From contig NZ_JAJLQY010000012.1 of NCBI RefSeq assembly GCF_020991275.1, positions 166,500-230,499 of the forward strand: 64,000 nt of DNA. The letters are read 5' to 3'. This DNA is from Actinocorallia sp. API 0066. GTDB taxonomy: Bacteria; Actinomycetota; Actinomycetes; Streptosporangiales; Streptosporangiaceae. Positions 55,019-63,805 of the stretch are shown here, one piece after another (the stretch's first letter is position 1; each line of letters starts with the position of its first letter). Made by a program: the position numbers and the translations under genes. Below the pieces are notes generated by a model that searched no databases, was not told where the DNA came from, and saw nothing but the letters and a program-made list of their open reading frames with translations.

Positions 55019-55270
55019 ACGGGTCGGCCGCCTGAGTCAGGTATTTCCCTGATGGTGTTTCGCCTTCCGCTCTGGAGTGGGCCGCCTGAGTCGGGTAATT
55101 CCTTGTCGGTGTGAACCTTCGTGTCGGGTTGGAGCCGGCTGGGGCAGGGATTTCCTTGGCTGGTGTGCCCTCTGGTTCGGCTGGAATTGGCTGGGTCGGG
55201 CATTTACTTGTGTGTGGAGTTTTTGGGTTGGGGATTGTTTTTCGTGGCTTATCTCGGGTTGGTCACGGGG

Positions 55271-55840
55271 TTAGGTGGGGGAGTTTGCTCTTAGGCCGGC
55301 GATGAGGGCGGCGAGGGCTTCGGGGAGGTTTACGGAGAGGCCGTCCACGGAGAGGCGGCGGAGTTCCAGGCCGTCGATGAGGGCGCCTAGGACGGGGGCC
55401 ATGCGTTCGGGTTCGGGTACGCCCAGGGACTTCAGCATCGCGGTGCCCGCCTCGTCGTAGGCGGCGTAACAGCGGGCGGCGGCTTCGCGGAGATCGCTGT
55501 TCCGGGTGGCGTGGACGTACAGGTCGAGTTGGGCGATCTGGGCGCGGCGGCCTGGACGTTCCTCAATGGCGGAACGGGTGAGTGCCAGCGCCTCGTCAAG
55601 GGTCAGCGTGGTGCCTTCGAGCGCGGAAATGATGCCCGAGAGCCGCTCGATCTCGTCGTTCACAAAAATGCTGAGCGCCTCGCTGAGAAGCTCGTCCTGC
55701 GAACTGAAGTGGTAGGTGACCGCGCCCAGGGAGACGCGCGCGTTCTTCGCCACGAGCCGGTTGCTGAGTCCGCTTATGCCGTGCTCGCCGATGAGATCAA
55801 GGGTGGCGGCCAGTATCCGTCTGCGGACGTCGGTTCCCAT
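55271..55840 (-). CDS. TetR-family transcriptional repressor
   Basis: 189 aa, ATG at 55840. N-terminal HTH: RRRILAATLDLIGEHGISGLSNRLVAKNARVSLGAVTYHFSSQDEL within residues 6-52, with recognition helix VSLGAVTYHF. The remaining helices form the ligand and dimer domain (AATR-type, hydrophobic pocket residues throughout). It diverges from the ceramidase gene with 258 bp between, holding a perfect palindrome next to the ceramidase promoter. Most likely it represses that operon and responds to a lipid-like ligand. Confidence 0.93.
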   Translation of the reverse strand: MGTDVRRRILAATLDLIGEHGISGLSNRLVAKNARVSLGAVTYHFSSQDELLSEALSIFVNDEIERLSGIISALEGTTLTLDEALALTRSAIEERPGRRAQIAQLDLYVHATRNSDLREAAARCYAAYDEAGTAMLKSLGVPEPERMAPVLGALIDGLELRRLSVDGLSVNLPEALAALIAGLRANSPT

Positions 55841-56034
55841 CGTGCCTCCGGCTTGCGCCTGATCGTCGTGTGTGCTAGGGCCCGGGTCTCGCGCCGCTGC
55901 GGGGGAGGGGCGCCGGGCCTCGGCGGGTGCGTGGAGCTCCGCTCCGAACCGTACCCGGCTGGGCCGGGCCGTGCCGCCGGGTCGCCCCGGCCGTCCCGCG
56001 CGTCACGTTCGTCCGTTGTTAAATCCTGATTTCC

Positions 56035-56066
56035 GTTCGTTCGAACGAACAGACACGTGCTAGCGT
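56035..56066 (+). promoter_or_regulatory. Palindromic TetR operator and ceramidase promoter
   Basis: GTTCGTTCGAACGAAC (56035-56050) is a perfect 16-bp palindrome. TAGCGT at 56061-56066 is a suitable -10; its -35 would fall inside the palindrome, so repressor binding would occlude it. The rest of the 55841-56034 gap shows no gene. Confidence 0.75.
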
Positions 56067-56098
56067 CCCACCGCACAGCAAACTGCGAGGTGGATCAC

Positions 56099-58153
56099 AT
56101 GAGATCAGGGTCACACATCCCCAGACGCGGCAGAGCCCGTCGCCCGTTCACCGCACTCGTGCTTCTGGCGCTCGCGCTGACGTCACTGTCGCTGCCGGCG
56201 GCCGACGTCAGCGCGGAGCCGGGGTCCCGCTACCTGGTCGGACGGTCGATCGCCGACGTCACCGGCAAATCCGAGGGAGCCGACAAGACCGGGTACTTCT
56301 CCCCGATCGTCAAGACCCACGGCATCCACCAGCGCCTCAGGTCCCGGGCGTTCATCATCGTCGACCAGCAGACGCAGAAGCGGATCGCCCTCGTCGTCGT
56401 CGACGTCAACCACGTGGACGACTCCCTCCGCAAGGAGGTCCTGACCCGGGTCCAGGCGCAGCTCGGCGGTCTCTACCACGGCGAGAACGTCATGATCACC
56501 GCCACCCACACGCACTCCGGCCCCGGCGGCTACATGCACGACAACTTCTACAACAGCGGCAACGGGGGCTTCGACCCCGAGAACTACGAGGCCCTCGTCG
56601 CGGGCGTCCACGAGTCGATCGTCAAGGCGCACAACGACCTCTCCGCGGCCGACCTCGACCTCGGCATCGGCCAGCTCAACAACGCGAGCAAGAACCGGGC
56701 GATCGGCGCGTTCAACCGCAACCCGGCGGCGGACAAGGCGGCCTTCCCCGACGCCATCGACCCGCAGACCACCCTGCTCCAGTTCCGCAAGAACGGCGCA
56801 CCGGTCGGCGCCGTCAACTGGTTCGCCAGCCACGGCACGTCGATGACCCGCCACAGCACCCACGTCAGCGGCGACCACAAGGGCTACGCGTCCTACCACT
56901 GGGAACGCGACGTCGAGCACGTCGACTACCTCGCGGCGGAGAACCCGTCGTTCGTCGCGGCGTTCGCGCAGACCAACGCGGGCGACATGACGCCCAACCT
57001 CAACCTGCAGCCCGGCAGCGGACCCACCGAGGACCAGTTCGAGAACACCCGCATCATCGGAACCCGCCAGTACGAGGTCGCGGACCAGCTCGCGAACAAC
57101 GCGCCCGCGCCGATCGACGGCCCGATCGACTACCGCTTCACCTACGTGGACATGGGCGCCACCAACGTCGACGCCGCCTACACCGGCGACGGCACCAACC
57201 ACTCCACCTGCGGCGGCGCCTTCGGCGTCGGGTTCGCCGCGGGCTCCAAGGAGGACGGCCCGGGCATCCCGTTCCTGAACGAGGGCGAAGGCAACAACCC
57301 GGTCTTCAACCTGTTCAGCAACCTGCTCTACGCCGCGTCCCCCGCGCTGAAAGCATGCCAGGCGCCCAAGGACATTCTTCTGCGCAGCGGCGACCTCGGG
57401 CTCACCTCCAACATCCTCCCCGTGCAGCTCGTCCGGATCGGCCAGCTCTACCTCGTCGGGGTCCCGACGGAGTTCACGATCGTCGCCGGCCTCCGCCTCC
57501 GCCGCACCATCGCCGAGATCGTCGACGCCCCCCTGGACCACGTGCTCGTCGCGGGCTACTCCAACGGATACGCCGGCTACGTGACCACGCCCGAGGAGTA
57601 CGACCAGGGCGACTACGAGGCGGGACACACCCTGTTCGGCCGGTGGACGCTCGGCGCCTTCCAGCAGCACACGGCCGCCCTCGCCCAGAACATGGCCGAC
57701 AACGAGCCCACCCCGATCACCGTCACCCCGCCGGACCTGACGGCGTCACTGACGTACGCCAACCAGCCGTCGTGGTTCGACAACAAGCCGCTCGGCCGGA
57801 ACTTCGGCGACGTGCTCCTGCAACCGAACCTCACCTACACCCGCGGCCAGCAGGCCAAGGTCCGCTTCGTCGGCGCCAACCCCAACAACGACGTGAAGCG
57901 CAACGCGACCTACCTGACCGTCGAGCGGCGCGACGGCCAGAACTGGGTCCGCGTCCAGGACGACGGCGACTGGTCCACCAAGTTCGCCTGGGCCGACACC
58001 GGCCTGTGGACGTCCAGCTTCACCGTCACCTGGGACATCCCCGCCACCTTCACCACCGGTGAGTACCGCATCACCTACCACGGTGTGTCCAAGTCCAGCG
58101 CCGGAGTGAAGACCCCCTTCACCGGCACCAGCCGCACCTTCACCGTCAGCTGA
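56099..58153 (+). CDS. Secreted neutral ceramidase (neutral/alkaline non-lysosomal type)
   Basis: 684 aa from the ATG at 56099, with GAGGTG 6 nt upstream. A cleavable signal follows an Arg-rich n-region ([20 protein letters not shown], cut near PAADVSA). Zinc ligands: His137 and His139 in THTHSGPGG, and His245 in WFASHGTSM. The family active-site motif GDxSPN reads GDMTPN, with Thr298 where the catalytic Ser (Ser274 in Pseudomonas aeruginosa) is expected. The C-terminal Ig-like domain (about 560-684, RVQDDGDWSTKFAWADTGLW) matches the family. It hydrolyses N-acyl sphingosine in relatives. The next gene starts 74 bp downstream; likely one operon. Confidence 0.9.
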   Translation: MRSGSHIPRRGRARRPFTALVLLALALTSLSLPAADVSAEPGSRYLVGRSIADVTGKSEGADKTGYFSPIVKTHGIHQRLRSRAFIIVDQQTQKRIALVVVDVNHVDDSLRKEVLTRVQAQLGGLYHGENVMITATHTHSGPGGYMHDNFYNSGNGGFDPENYEALVAGVHESIVKAHNDLSAADLDLGIGQLNNASKNRAIGAFNRNPAADKAAFPDAIDPQTTLLQFRKNGAPVGAVNWFASHGTSMTRHSTHVSGDHKGYASYHWERDVEHVDYLAAENPSFVAAFAQTNAGDMTPNLNLQPGSGPTEDQFENTRIIGTRQYEVADQLANNAPAPIDGPIDYRFTYVDMGATNVDAAYTGDGTNHSTCGGAFGVGFAAGSKEDGPGIPFLNEGEGNNPVFNLFSNLLYAASPALKACQAPKDILLRSGDLGLTSNILPVQLVRIGQLYLVGVPTEFTIVAGLRLRRTIAEIVDAPLDHVLVAGYSNGYAGYVTTPEEYDQGDYEAGHTLFGRWTLGAFQQHTAALAQNMADNEPTPITVTPPDLTASLTYANQPSWFDNKPLGRNFGDVLLQPNLTYTRGQQAKVRFVGANPNNDVKRNATYLTVERRDGQNWVRVQDDGDWSTKFAWADTGLWTSSFTVTWDIPATFTTGEYRITYHGVSKSSAGVKTPFTGTSRTFTVS

Positions 58154-58227
58154 CCCGACCGGCGAGCCCCGCCGACGCCGCCGGGGCTCGCCCCCTCTCC
58201 CCGCGACACTCCTAAGGAGGTTCCCCC

Positions 58228-61116
58228 ATGTCAACCCGGCAATCCGACGCCGCGCCCGCGGCCTCAGCCGAGGCGGGCCCCACCCGCAGACGCCTGACCA
58301 CGAGCCGCGTGGCGTTCCTGGTCATCGCCGCCGCCGCGCCGATGGCGGCGCTCATCGGCATCGTCCCGCTCGCGCTGATCCGCGGCGACGGCATCTCCCT
58401 CCCGGCCGCCTACGCCCTCGCCGGACTCGCGCTGCTGTGCTTCTGCAGCGCCTACGCGGCGATGACGCGACGGGTCAGCAACGAGGGGGCCTTCTACCTC
58501 CTCGCGGCACGGGCCCTCGGCAAACCACTCGGCGCGGCGACGGCCTATGTCGCGACCATCGGCTATCTCGGCCTGTCCATCGGCCTTCCCGCGTCCTTCG
58601 GCTACTTCACCTCCCTGGTGCTCCAGGCGATGGCGATCGACGCGCCCTGGTGGGCGTGCACCGCCTTCGCGGTCGTCGTGGTAGCGGTGCTCGGGTACCG
58701 GAACGTGGAACTCTCCGCGCGCATCCTCGGCCTGCTCATGATCCTCGAGTTCGCCATCATCATCGTCCTCGACGTCCTCATCGTCGGGGACCGGGGCGCC
58801 GCGGCCTTCCCGATGCAGTCCTTCTCGCCCACCGAGGTCTTCGCAGGGTCGATCGGCATCGGGCTCATGTTCGCCTTCACGAGCTTCGTCGGGTTCGAGT
58901 CCGCCGCGCTCTACGGCGAGGAGACCGAGAACCCGGAACGCAGCATCCCCCGGGCGGCGTTCAGCGCGGTCATCCTCATCGCCGTCTTCTACGTGGTCTC
59001 CTCCCTCATCCTCATCGGCGGCGCGGGCGGCGAGCAGGCCCCCGACACGGCGCGTGAGGCGGTCGGCGAACTCGTGTTCAGCCTGGCCGTCCAGTACGGC
59101 GGCCAGACCATGTACGACGCGCTCGCCGTGCTGCTGTGCACCAGCCTCCTCGCCTCCTACCTGGCGCTGCACAACGCGGCGTCGCGCTACATCTTCGCGA
59201 TCGGCCGTGAGGCGTTCCTGCCGCGCGTGCTCGGCCAGTACCACCCGCGCCACCTGTCCCCGCACGTCGCCAGCCTCGCCGTCAGCGTCCTCACCGTCCT
59301 GGTGCTCTGCGCCTTCGGGTTCGCGGGCGCCGACCCCTACCTGGTGATCGGTGCCGCGCTCATCGGCCTCGGCACGCTCGGCGTCGTCTCCGTCCAGGCG
59401 GTGACCGCGCTCGCCGTCCTCGTGTTCTTCTGGCGCAGGAACGACCGGCACTGGTTCTCCGGGCTTGTCGCGCCCGTGCTCGGCCTCGTCGGCCTCAGCG
59501 TCGGCGTCGGCCTGGCGACGGCCAACTACTCGCTGCTCACCGGCAGCGACAACACGATCGTCAACCTCGTCCCCGTGCTGCTCCTCGTGGTGGCGGGCAT
59601 CGGCGTCGCGGTGGCCCTCCACACGCGCAAGAACCGGCCAGCGGTGTACGCGGCGTTCGCGGTGAGCGAGCTGCGTAAGCGCGGCGCCGACGTGGTGGTG
59701 CGGCCGAAGGTGGAGTACACCCGCAAGTACGTGATCGTGGGTGGCGGCCCCTCCGGGATGATTACGGCGCGGGCGCTGATGAAGGAGGGTGTGCCCTTCG
59801 ACTGGTTCGAGCGGCACAGCGACTTCGGCGGTATCTGGGACATGGACAACCCGGGCAGCCCGATGTACGAGTCCGCCCACTTCATCAGCTCGAAGTACAC
59901 CAGCGGCTTCTACGGACACCCGATGCCCGCGGACTTCCCCGACTATCCGTCGTGGAAGCAGATCCGGGACTACATCCGCAAGTTCGGCCGCGACTGGGGC
60001 CTGTACGACAGGGTCACGTTCAACACCGAGGTCGAGCACGCGGAGCCGCTGCCGGGCGACCGGTGGCGGGTGCGGCTGTCGGACGGCAGGGTGCTGGAGT
60101 ACGACGGGCTCATCGCCGTCCCCGGCGTCACGTGGCACCCGAACGCCCCACGGTTCGCCGGTATGGAGTCCTTCCGTGGGGAGATCCGGCATTCGGTGAC
60201 GTTCCGCAGCGGCCGGGAGTTCCTGGACAAGCGGGTTCTCATCGTGGGCGCCGGGAACTCGGGCGTGGACATCGCGTGTGACGCGGCGCGCCACGCGGAC
60301 CAGGCGTTCTTCTCCGTCCGTCGCGGATACCGCTACCTGCCCAAGCACCTCGGCGGCGTCCCCACCGACGCCGTCATCAACGGGATCCTTGAGCCGCCCA
60401 AGGGACTCGCGCTCTCCTCGGACGTCAACGAGCTCATCGACGCTCTCGTCGGCGACCTGACCCGGTTGGGTCTGCCCGCGCCCGACCACGACGCGCTGGC
60501 CAGCCATCCGATCATGAACACGCAGGTGCTGCACCACCTGGCGCATGGTGATCTGGTCGCGAAGTCCGACATCGATCACTTCACGACCGATGGTGTGGTG
60601 TTCACGGACGGCTCGTATGAGGAGCTGGACCTGGTGCTGTTGTGCACGGGTTACGAGTACAAGGTCCCGTTCCTTGACCCCGGGTTGTTCTCCTGGAAGG
60701 CGGGGCACCCGCAGCTGTACCTGAACGTCTTCAACCGCTCCCACGACAGCCTGTACGTGCTGGGGTTCATCGAGTTCGCGGACGCCGCCTACAAGCGGTT
60801 CGACGAGATGGCGCAGTTGATCGTGATGGACATCCGGGCGCGCGAGACCGGTGAGCACCGGGCCGAGTTGCGTGAGCGCAAGGCGGAGGACTTCCCCGAC
60901 CTGCGCGGTGGCATCGCCTACATCGACAGCCCCCGGCACGCCAACTACGTCGAGGCCCACACCTACCAGAGGTACCTGGCCGAACTGCGGGACAGGTTCG
61001 GCTGGCCCGACCCCGACCACACCTACTACGACGACGTCCGCCCGCCCGCGCGAGCGGCCAGGCACGCGACCACGGGCATCCCGTCCCGTCCGGCGGAACC
61101 CGAAGGAGTGCGTTGA
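58228..61116 (+). CDS. APC-family permease fused to flavin-containing monooxygenase
   Basis: 962 aa in one uninterrupted frame; ATG at 58228 with AAGGAGG 7 nt upstream. Residues about 30-470 are an amino acid/polyamine permease with 12 helices (TTSRVAFLVIAAAAPMAAL, GFESAALYGEETENPERSIP). After a short cytoplasmic stretch (KNRPAVYAAFAVSELRKRG) the FMO part starts near 500: FAD motif VGGGPSG (about 504-510), FMO fingerprint FRGEIRHSVTF (649-659), NADPH motif GAGNSG (674-679), then CTGYEYKVPF. Each half is complete, so substrate entry and oxidation may be linked. The FMO half has looser third-position codon use. It overlaps the next gene by one base. Confidence 0.9.
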   Translation: MSTRQSDAAPAASAEAGPTRRRLTTSRVAFLVIAAAAPMAALIGIVPLALIRGDGISLPAAYALAGLALLCFCSAYAAMTRRVSNEGAFYLLAARALGKPLGAATAYVATIGYLGLSIGLPASFGYFTSLVLQAMAIDAPWWACTAFAVVVVAVLGYRNVELSARILGLLMILEFAIIIVLDVLIVGDRGAAAFPMQSFSPTEVFAGSIGIGLMFAFTSFVGFESAALYGEETENPERSIPRAAFSAVILIAVFYVVSSLILIGGAGGEQAPDTAREAVGELVFSLAVQYGGQTMYDALAVLLCTSLLASYLALHNAASRYIFAIGREAFLPRVLGQYHPRHLSPHVASLAVSVLTVLVLCAFGFAGADPYLVIGAALIGLGTLGVVSVQAVTALAVLVFFWRRNDRHWFSGLVAPVLGLVGLSVGVGLATANYSLLTGSDNTIVNLVPVLLLVVAGIGVAVALHTRKNRPAVYAAFAVSELRKRGADVVVRPKVEYTRKYVIVGGGPSGMITARALMKEGVPFDWFERHSDFGGIWDMDNPGSPMYESAHFISSKYTSGFYGHPMPADFPDYPSWKQIRDYIRKFGRDWGLYDRVTFNTEVEHAEPLPGDRWRVRLSDGRVLEYDGLIAVPGVTWHPNAPRFAGMESFRGEIRHSVTFRSGREFLDKRVLIVGAGNSGVDIACDAARHADQAFFSVRRGYRYLPKHLGGVPTDAVINGILEPPKGLALSSDVNELIDALVGDLTRLGLPAPDHDALASHPIMNTQVLHHLAHGDLVAKSDIDHFTTDGVVFTDGSYEELDLVLLCTGYEYKVPFLDPGLFSWKAGHPQLYLNVFNRSHDSLYVLGFIEFADAAYKRFDEMAQLIVMDIRARETGEHRAELRERKAEDFPDLRGGIAYIDSPRHANYVEAHTYQRYLAELRDRFGWPDPDHTYYDDVRPPARAARHATTGIPSRPAEPEGVR

Positions 61117-62099
61117 TGCGCTGCCTGGTCACCGGAGCCACCGGCTTCGTCGGGAGCAACCTCGTGCGGAGCCTGCTCGCCGCGGGCCACGAGGTCGTCG
61201 CCACCGGCGCGCCCGGCTCCACCACGCGGTACCTCGACGAACTGCCGCTGGAGACGAGGCTCGCCGACCTCCTGGACGCCAGGCGGCTCCCCGCCCTGGT
61301 GGACGGGTGCGACTGGGTGTTCCACGTCGCGGGTGACACCTCGACCTGGAACAGGCTGGCCGAGCGGCGCCGCAAGGTCAACGTCGAGGCCGCGGAACTG
61401 CTCGCCGACGCCGCGCTCGCGGCGGGGGTGCGGCGGTTCGTCCACACCAGCACCGTGGACGTGCACGGCTACAACCGGGACGGATCCCCGCTGCCCGAAC
61501 GCCTCGGCGAGCGGAGCCTGTTCGACATCGGCTACGACTACGCCGACACGAAGGCCGAGGGCGAGAAGGCGGTACTGCGCCGGATGGACCAGGGCCTCGA
61601 CGTCGTTGTGGTCTACCCGGGGTTCATGGTCGGCCCGTACGACCACACCCTCCAGCTCGGCAGGATCATCCGTGACCTGCAGATGGGCAAGCCGACCTTC
61701 GCCCCGCCGGGCACCGCCTCCTTCTGTGACGTCCGCGCGGTCGCGGACGGCATGGTCGCGGCGGCCGTGAAGGGACGCACCGGGGAGGGCTACAACCTCA
61801 CCGGCTACAACCGGAGCTACTACGAGATGTTCACCCGTATGGGTGAGCTCGTCGGCGCCCGGAGACGCCCCGTCCGCGTGCCGCCCGCCGTGCTCCGCGG
61901 CTACGGCGCGCTCGCCGAGTTCGCCGCGCGGTTCACCGGCCGCCCGCCCGAGATGGATCCCGGTATGGCCAGGTACGTCTCGGTACCGCAGGCGTCCGAC
62001 TGGAGCAAGGCCCAGCAGGAGCTCGCCTACCATCCCGGTGACGTCGAGCAGGCCGTCCTCGACGCCGCCGCCTGGTACGACAAGTACATGCCGCGTTAG
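61116..62099 (+). CDS. NAD(P)-dependent epimerase/dehydratase (3-beta-HSD / reductase type SDR)
   Basis: 327 aa, ATG at 61116 overlapping the FMO stop (TGATG), with GAAGGAG 7 nt upstream. Rossmann motif TGATGFVGSNL at 6-16, VFHVAGDTSTW, active-site YADTKAEGEK (Tyr-x-x-x-Lys) and VVVYPGFMVGP. Extended SDR fold as in 3-beta-hydroxysteroid and dihydroflavonol enzymes. Its overlap with the FMO gene means it likely oxidises or reduces the product of the preceding steps; substrate unknown. A strong hairpin follows the stop. Confidence 0.92.
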   Translation: MRCLVTGATGFVGSNLVRSLLAAGHEVVATGAPGSTTRYLDELPLETRLADLLDARRLPALVDGCDWVFHVAGDTSTWNRLAERRRKVNVEAAELLADAALAAGVRRFVHTSTVDVHGYNRDGSPLPERLGERSLFDIGYDYADTKAEGEKAVLRRMDQGLDVVVVYPGFMVGPYDHTLQLGRIIRDLQMGKPTFAPPGTASFCDVRAVADGMVAAAVKGRTGEGYNLTGYNRSYYEMFTRMGELVGARRRPVRVPPAVLRGYGALAEFAARFTGRPPEMDPGMARYVSVPQASDWSKAQQELAYHPGDVEQAVLDAAAWYDKYMPR

Positions 62100-62109
62100 C
62101 GGCGGCGCG

Positions 62110-62140
62110 ACGTTCTCCCGGCTAACCCGGGAGAACGTTC
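62110..62140 (+). terminator. Terminator after the epimerase gene
   Basis: ACGTTCTCCCGG (62110-62121), loop CTAAC, CCGGGAGAACGT (62127-62138): a perfect 12-bp stem, ending the ceramidase operon. The T tail is short. Confidence 0.8.
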
Positions 62141-62210
62141 GTGCCGAAGGAGCCGGAGAGGCCGTCCCCAGCGGGCGGCCTCTTCCGTTCCGGGCGCCGC
62201 CTCGGAGCGG

Positions 62211-62531
62211 TCAGCCGGAAGCCGGTAGAGAGAGGAGAAGCCTTCGGCCGTCGGGATCGGTGAGCGTGTGGTCGCCCGGGGGCAGGGGGCTCGGGGACGC
62301 GGGGTGCGGGCGGAGGGTGAGGGACAGACGGAGGCCGGGGCCGGTCGCGGGGGAGCGGTCGGAGGCGGGATAGAACTCGCACAGGGTGGTGCGGGAGAAC
62401 CGGGTGGAGTAGTGGAGGGGACCGGAACCGTGCTGCTCGGGGGCCAGGGTGAACCCGAGCTCGGAATAGAAGGCACGGCACTCCTCCAGACGGGCGGTGT
62501 AGATGACGAGGAGCATCAGGTCGACGTCCAT
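62211..62531 (-). CDS. VOC-fold (glyoxalase/bleomycin-resistance type) protein, single domain
   Basis: 106 aa, ATG at 62531. Two beta-alpha-beta-beta-beta units: LMLLVIYTARLEECRAFYSELGF, then the second half GPGLRLSLTLRP and the end DHTLTDPDGRRLLLSLP. The usual metal ligands (an early His and late Glu) are not obvious, so it may bind rather than convert a ligand. The C-terminal part is Pro-rich. It faces the epimerase gene and may share its terminator. Confidence 0.82.
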   Translation of the reverse strand: MDVDLMLLVIYTARLEECRAFYSELGFTLAPEQHGSGPLHYSTRFSRTTLCEFYPASDRSPATGPGLRLSLTLRPHPASPSPLPPGDHTLTDPDGRRLLLSLPASG

Positions 62532-62608
62532 GGCGGTACCGTCGCATGTTCTGCGGGAATCCGCTCGGGGGGCTGTGGATAACTCGAAGGGCGCGGGTGG
62601 TCTGGGGT

Positions 62609-63364
62609 TTAGGGGGTGGGTTGGCGGTCGGTGATGCAGTAGGTGAGGCCGGCGGCTTCCAGGACGGTCCAGTTGGGGGTGGTGCGGAGGAGGCGGGAGC
62701 CCTCGGATTGGTGGCGGGTGGTCTCGGCGGGGCGGTCGGTGGTGGCGAAGTCGAGGTGGGCGCGGACCTTGCCTTCGGGGGAGTCCAGGCGTTGGAGGAG
62801 GAAGGCCAGGGGGAGGCCCCGGGGGCGGTCCAGGCGGTGGAACTCCCTGTGGGTGGGGGAGGGGAGCAGGGGCCAGCCTGTGACGTCGTGCCAGAAGGCG
62901 GTCTCCGTTTCCCAGCGTGGGGAGGGGACGTCGACGCAGACCTGGTCGGGGGAGCTGGTGTGGCCCGCGGGCCAGCGGGTGGGCGGCGTCGGGACGGAGA
63001 AGGGCGCGTCGACGAAGCAGAAGACCAGGCCGCCGGGAGACTCCAGGACGACGTAGCCGATCGCGGAATGATCGGCGATCAGGTGCGCGCCTCGGCCCAC
63101 CGCCGTATCGGCGGCCGCCTTGACGTCACCGACGTGGAGATCGAGGTGGATGCGGGTGGGGCCTTCGCCCAGGCGCTGGACCCGGAGCCAGGCGTCGCCC
63201 TCCTCCGGCAGGAGGGTGGTGAACTCGCCGTCGTCGCCGCGGGTGGGCGACGTGGTGAACCCGGTCAGGCGCTCCCACAGGCGGGAGCCCTCCGCATGCT
63301 GCTCGGGGGCGAAGTCGAGGAAGGCGCTGAGCCAGAAGGGCGCGGTGGCGGATGCGGTGGTCAT
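62609..63364 (-). CDS. Two-domain VOC-fold protein
   Basis: 251 aa from the ATG at 63364. Two tandem VOC modules: the first (about 1-125) has LDFAPEQHAEGSRLWERLTGF, RIHLDLHVGDV and a GGLVFCFVDAP strand; the second (about 130-245) has QVCVDVPSPRWETETAFWHDVTGW and RAHLDFATTDRPAE. HLDLHV and HLDFAT are paired metal-ligand-like strands. Typical of actinobacterial antibiotic-binding or small-molecule isomerase relatives; activity unknown. It is read away from the rRNA operon. Confidence 0.85.
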   Translation of the reverse strand: MTTASATAPFWLSAFLDFAPEQHAEGSRLWERLTGFTTSPTRGDDGEFTTLLPEEGDAWLRVQRLGEGPTRIHLDLHVGDVKAAADTAVGRGAHLIADHSAIGYVVLESPGGLVFCFVDAPFSVPTPPTRWPAGHTSSPDQVCVDVPSPRWETETAFWHDVTGWPLLPSPTHREFHRLDRPRGLPLAFLLQRLDSPEGKVRAHLDFATTDRPAETTRHQSEGSRLLRTTPNWTVLEAAGLTYCITDRQPTP

Positions 63365-63684
63365 GAGCGTGGGGCAGGGCTGCCCCCACCTCCCGTCGCG
63401 GTCGAACGGCCGCGGACCGTCCGCCGGCCACCCGGAACACTGCGGCGCCGGGGATTGGACGCTACGGAGTCCGCCCGGCCCCGGGCAACCGGAAATCGTG
63501 CGGTGGACGGGTGGCCGCGCCGCCCTACGGGCCGGACGTCCAGCTGCCGACCGGAAACGTATCGCCGGTGCCGAGCCGTGGGACGCGAGCGAGGCGGACG
63601 GGGACCGGCGGAAGTTTTACCTTCCGACGGAACTCGTGCGGGTCAGGAGGTTTGAACTCGGCACAGTGGGGGAGAACCCTTGGT
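63365..63684. other. Gene-free stretch before the rRNA promoters
   Basis: About 320 bp with no supported coding frame; short open frames here lack ribosome sites and family features. Base composition drops toward the promoters. It probably holds upstream activator sequence of the rRNA operon and the VOC gene promoter. Confidence 0.6.
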
Positions 63685-63713
63685 TTGACGGGGGTTCCAC
63701 AAGAGCGTAGTGT
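63685..63713 (+). promoter_or_regulatory. rRNA operon promoter, first of two
   Basis: TTGACG (63685-63690), 17-bp spacer, TAGTGT (63708-63713). Downstream GGCCCC/GGGGCC repeats (63724-63740) can form a hairpin. Confidence 0.75.
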
Positions 63714-63777
63714 TCTTCTTGTTGGCCCCGAGGGGGGCCGACAGGCCCCGGAAGCCCAAAACCGCAAGAACGCGGAT

Positions 63778-63805
63778 TTGACAGGCCGAACAGGGCTGCT
63801 AACTT
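63778..63805 (+). promoter_or_regulatory. rRNA operon promoter, second of two
   Basis: TTGACA (63778-63783), 16-bp spacer, TAACTT (63800-63805), 93 bp after the first. Tandem strong promoters are the rule for actinomycete rrn operons. Confidence 0.75.
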
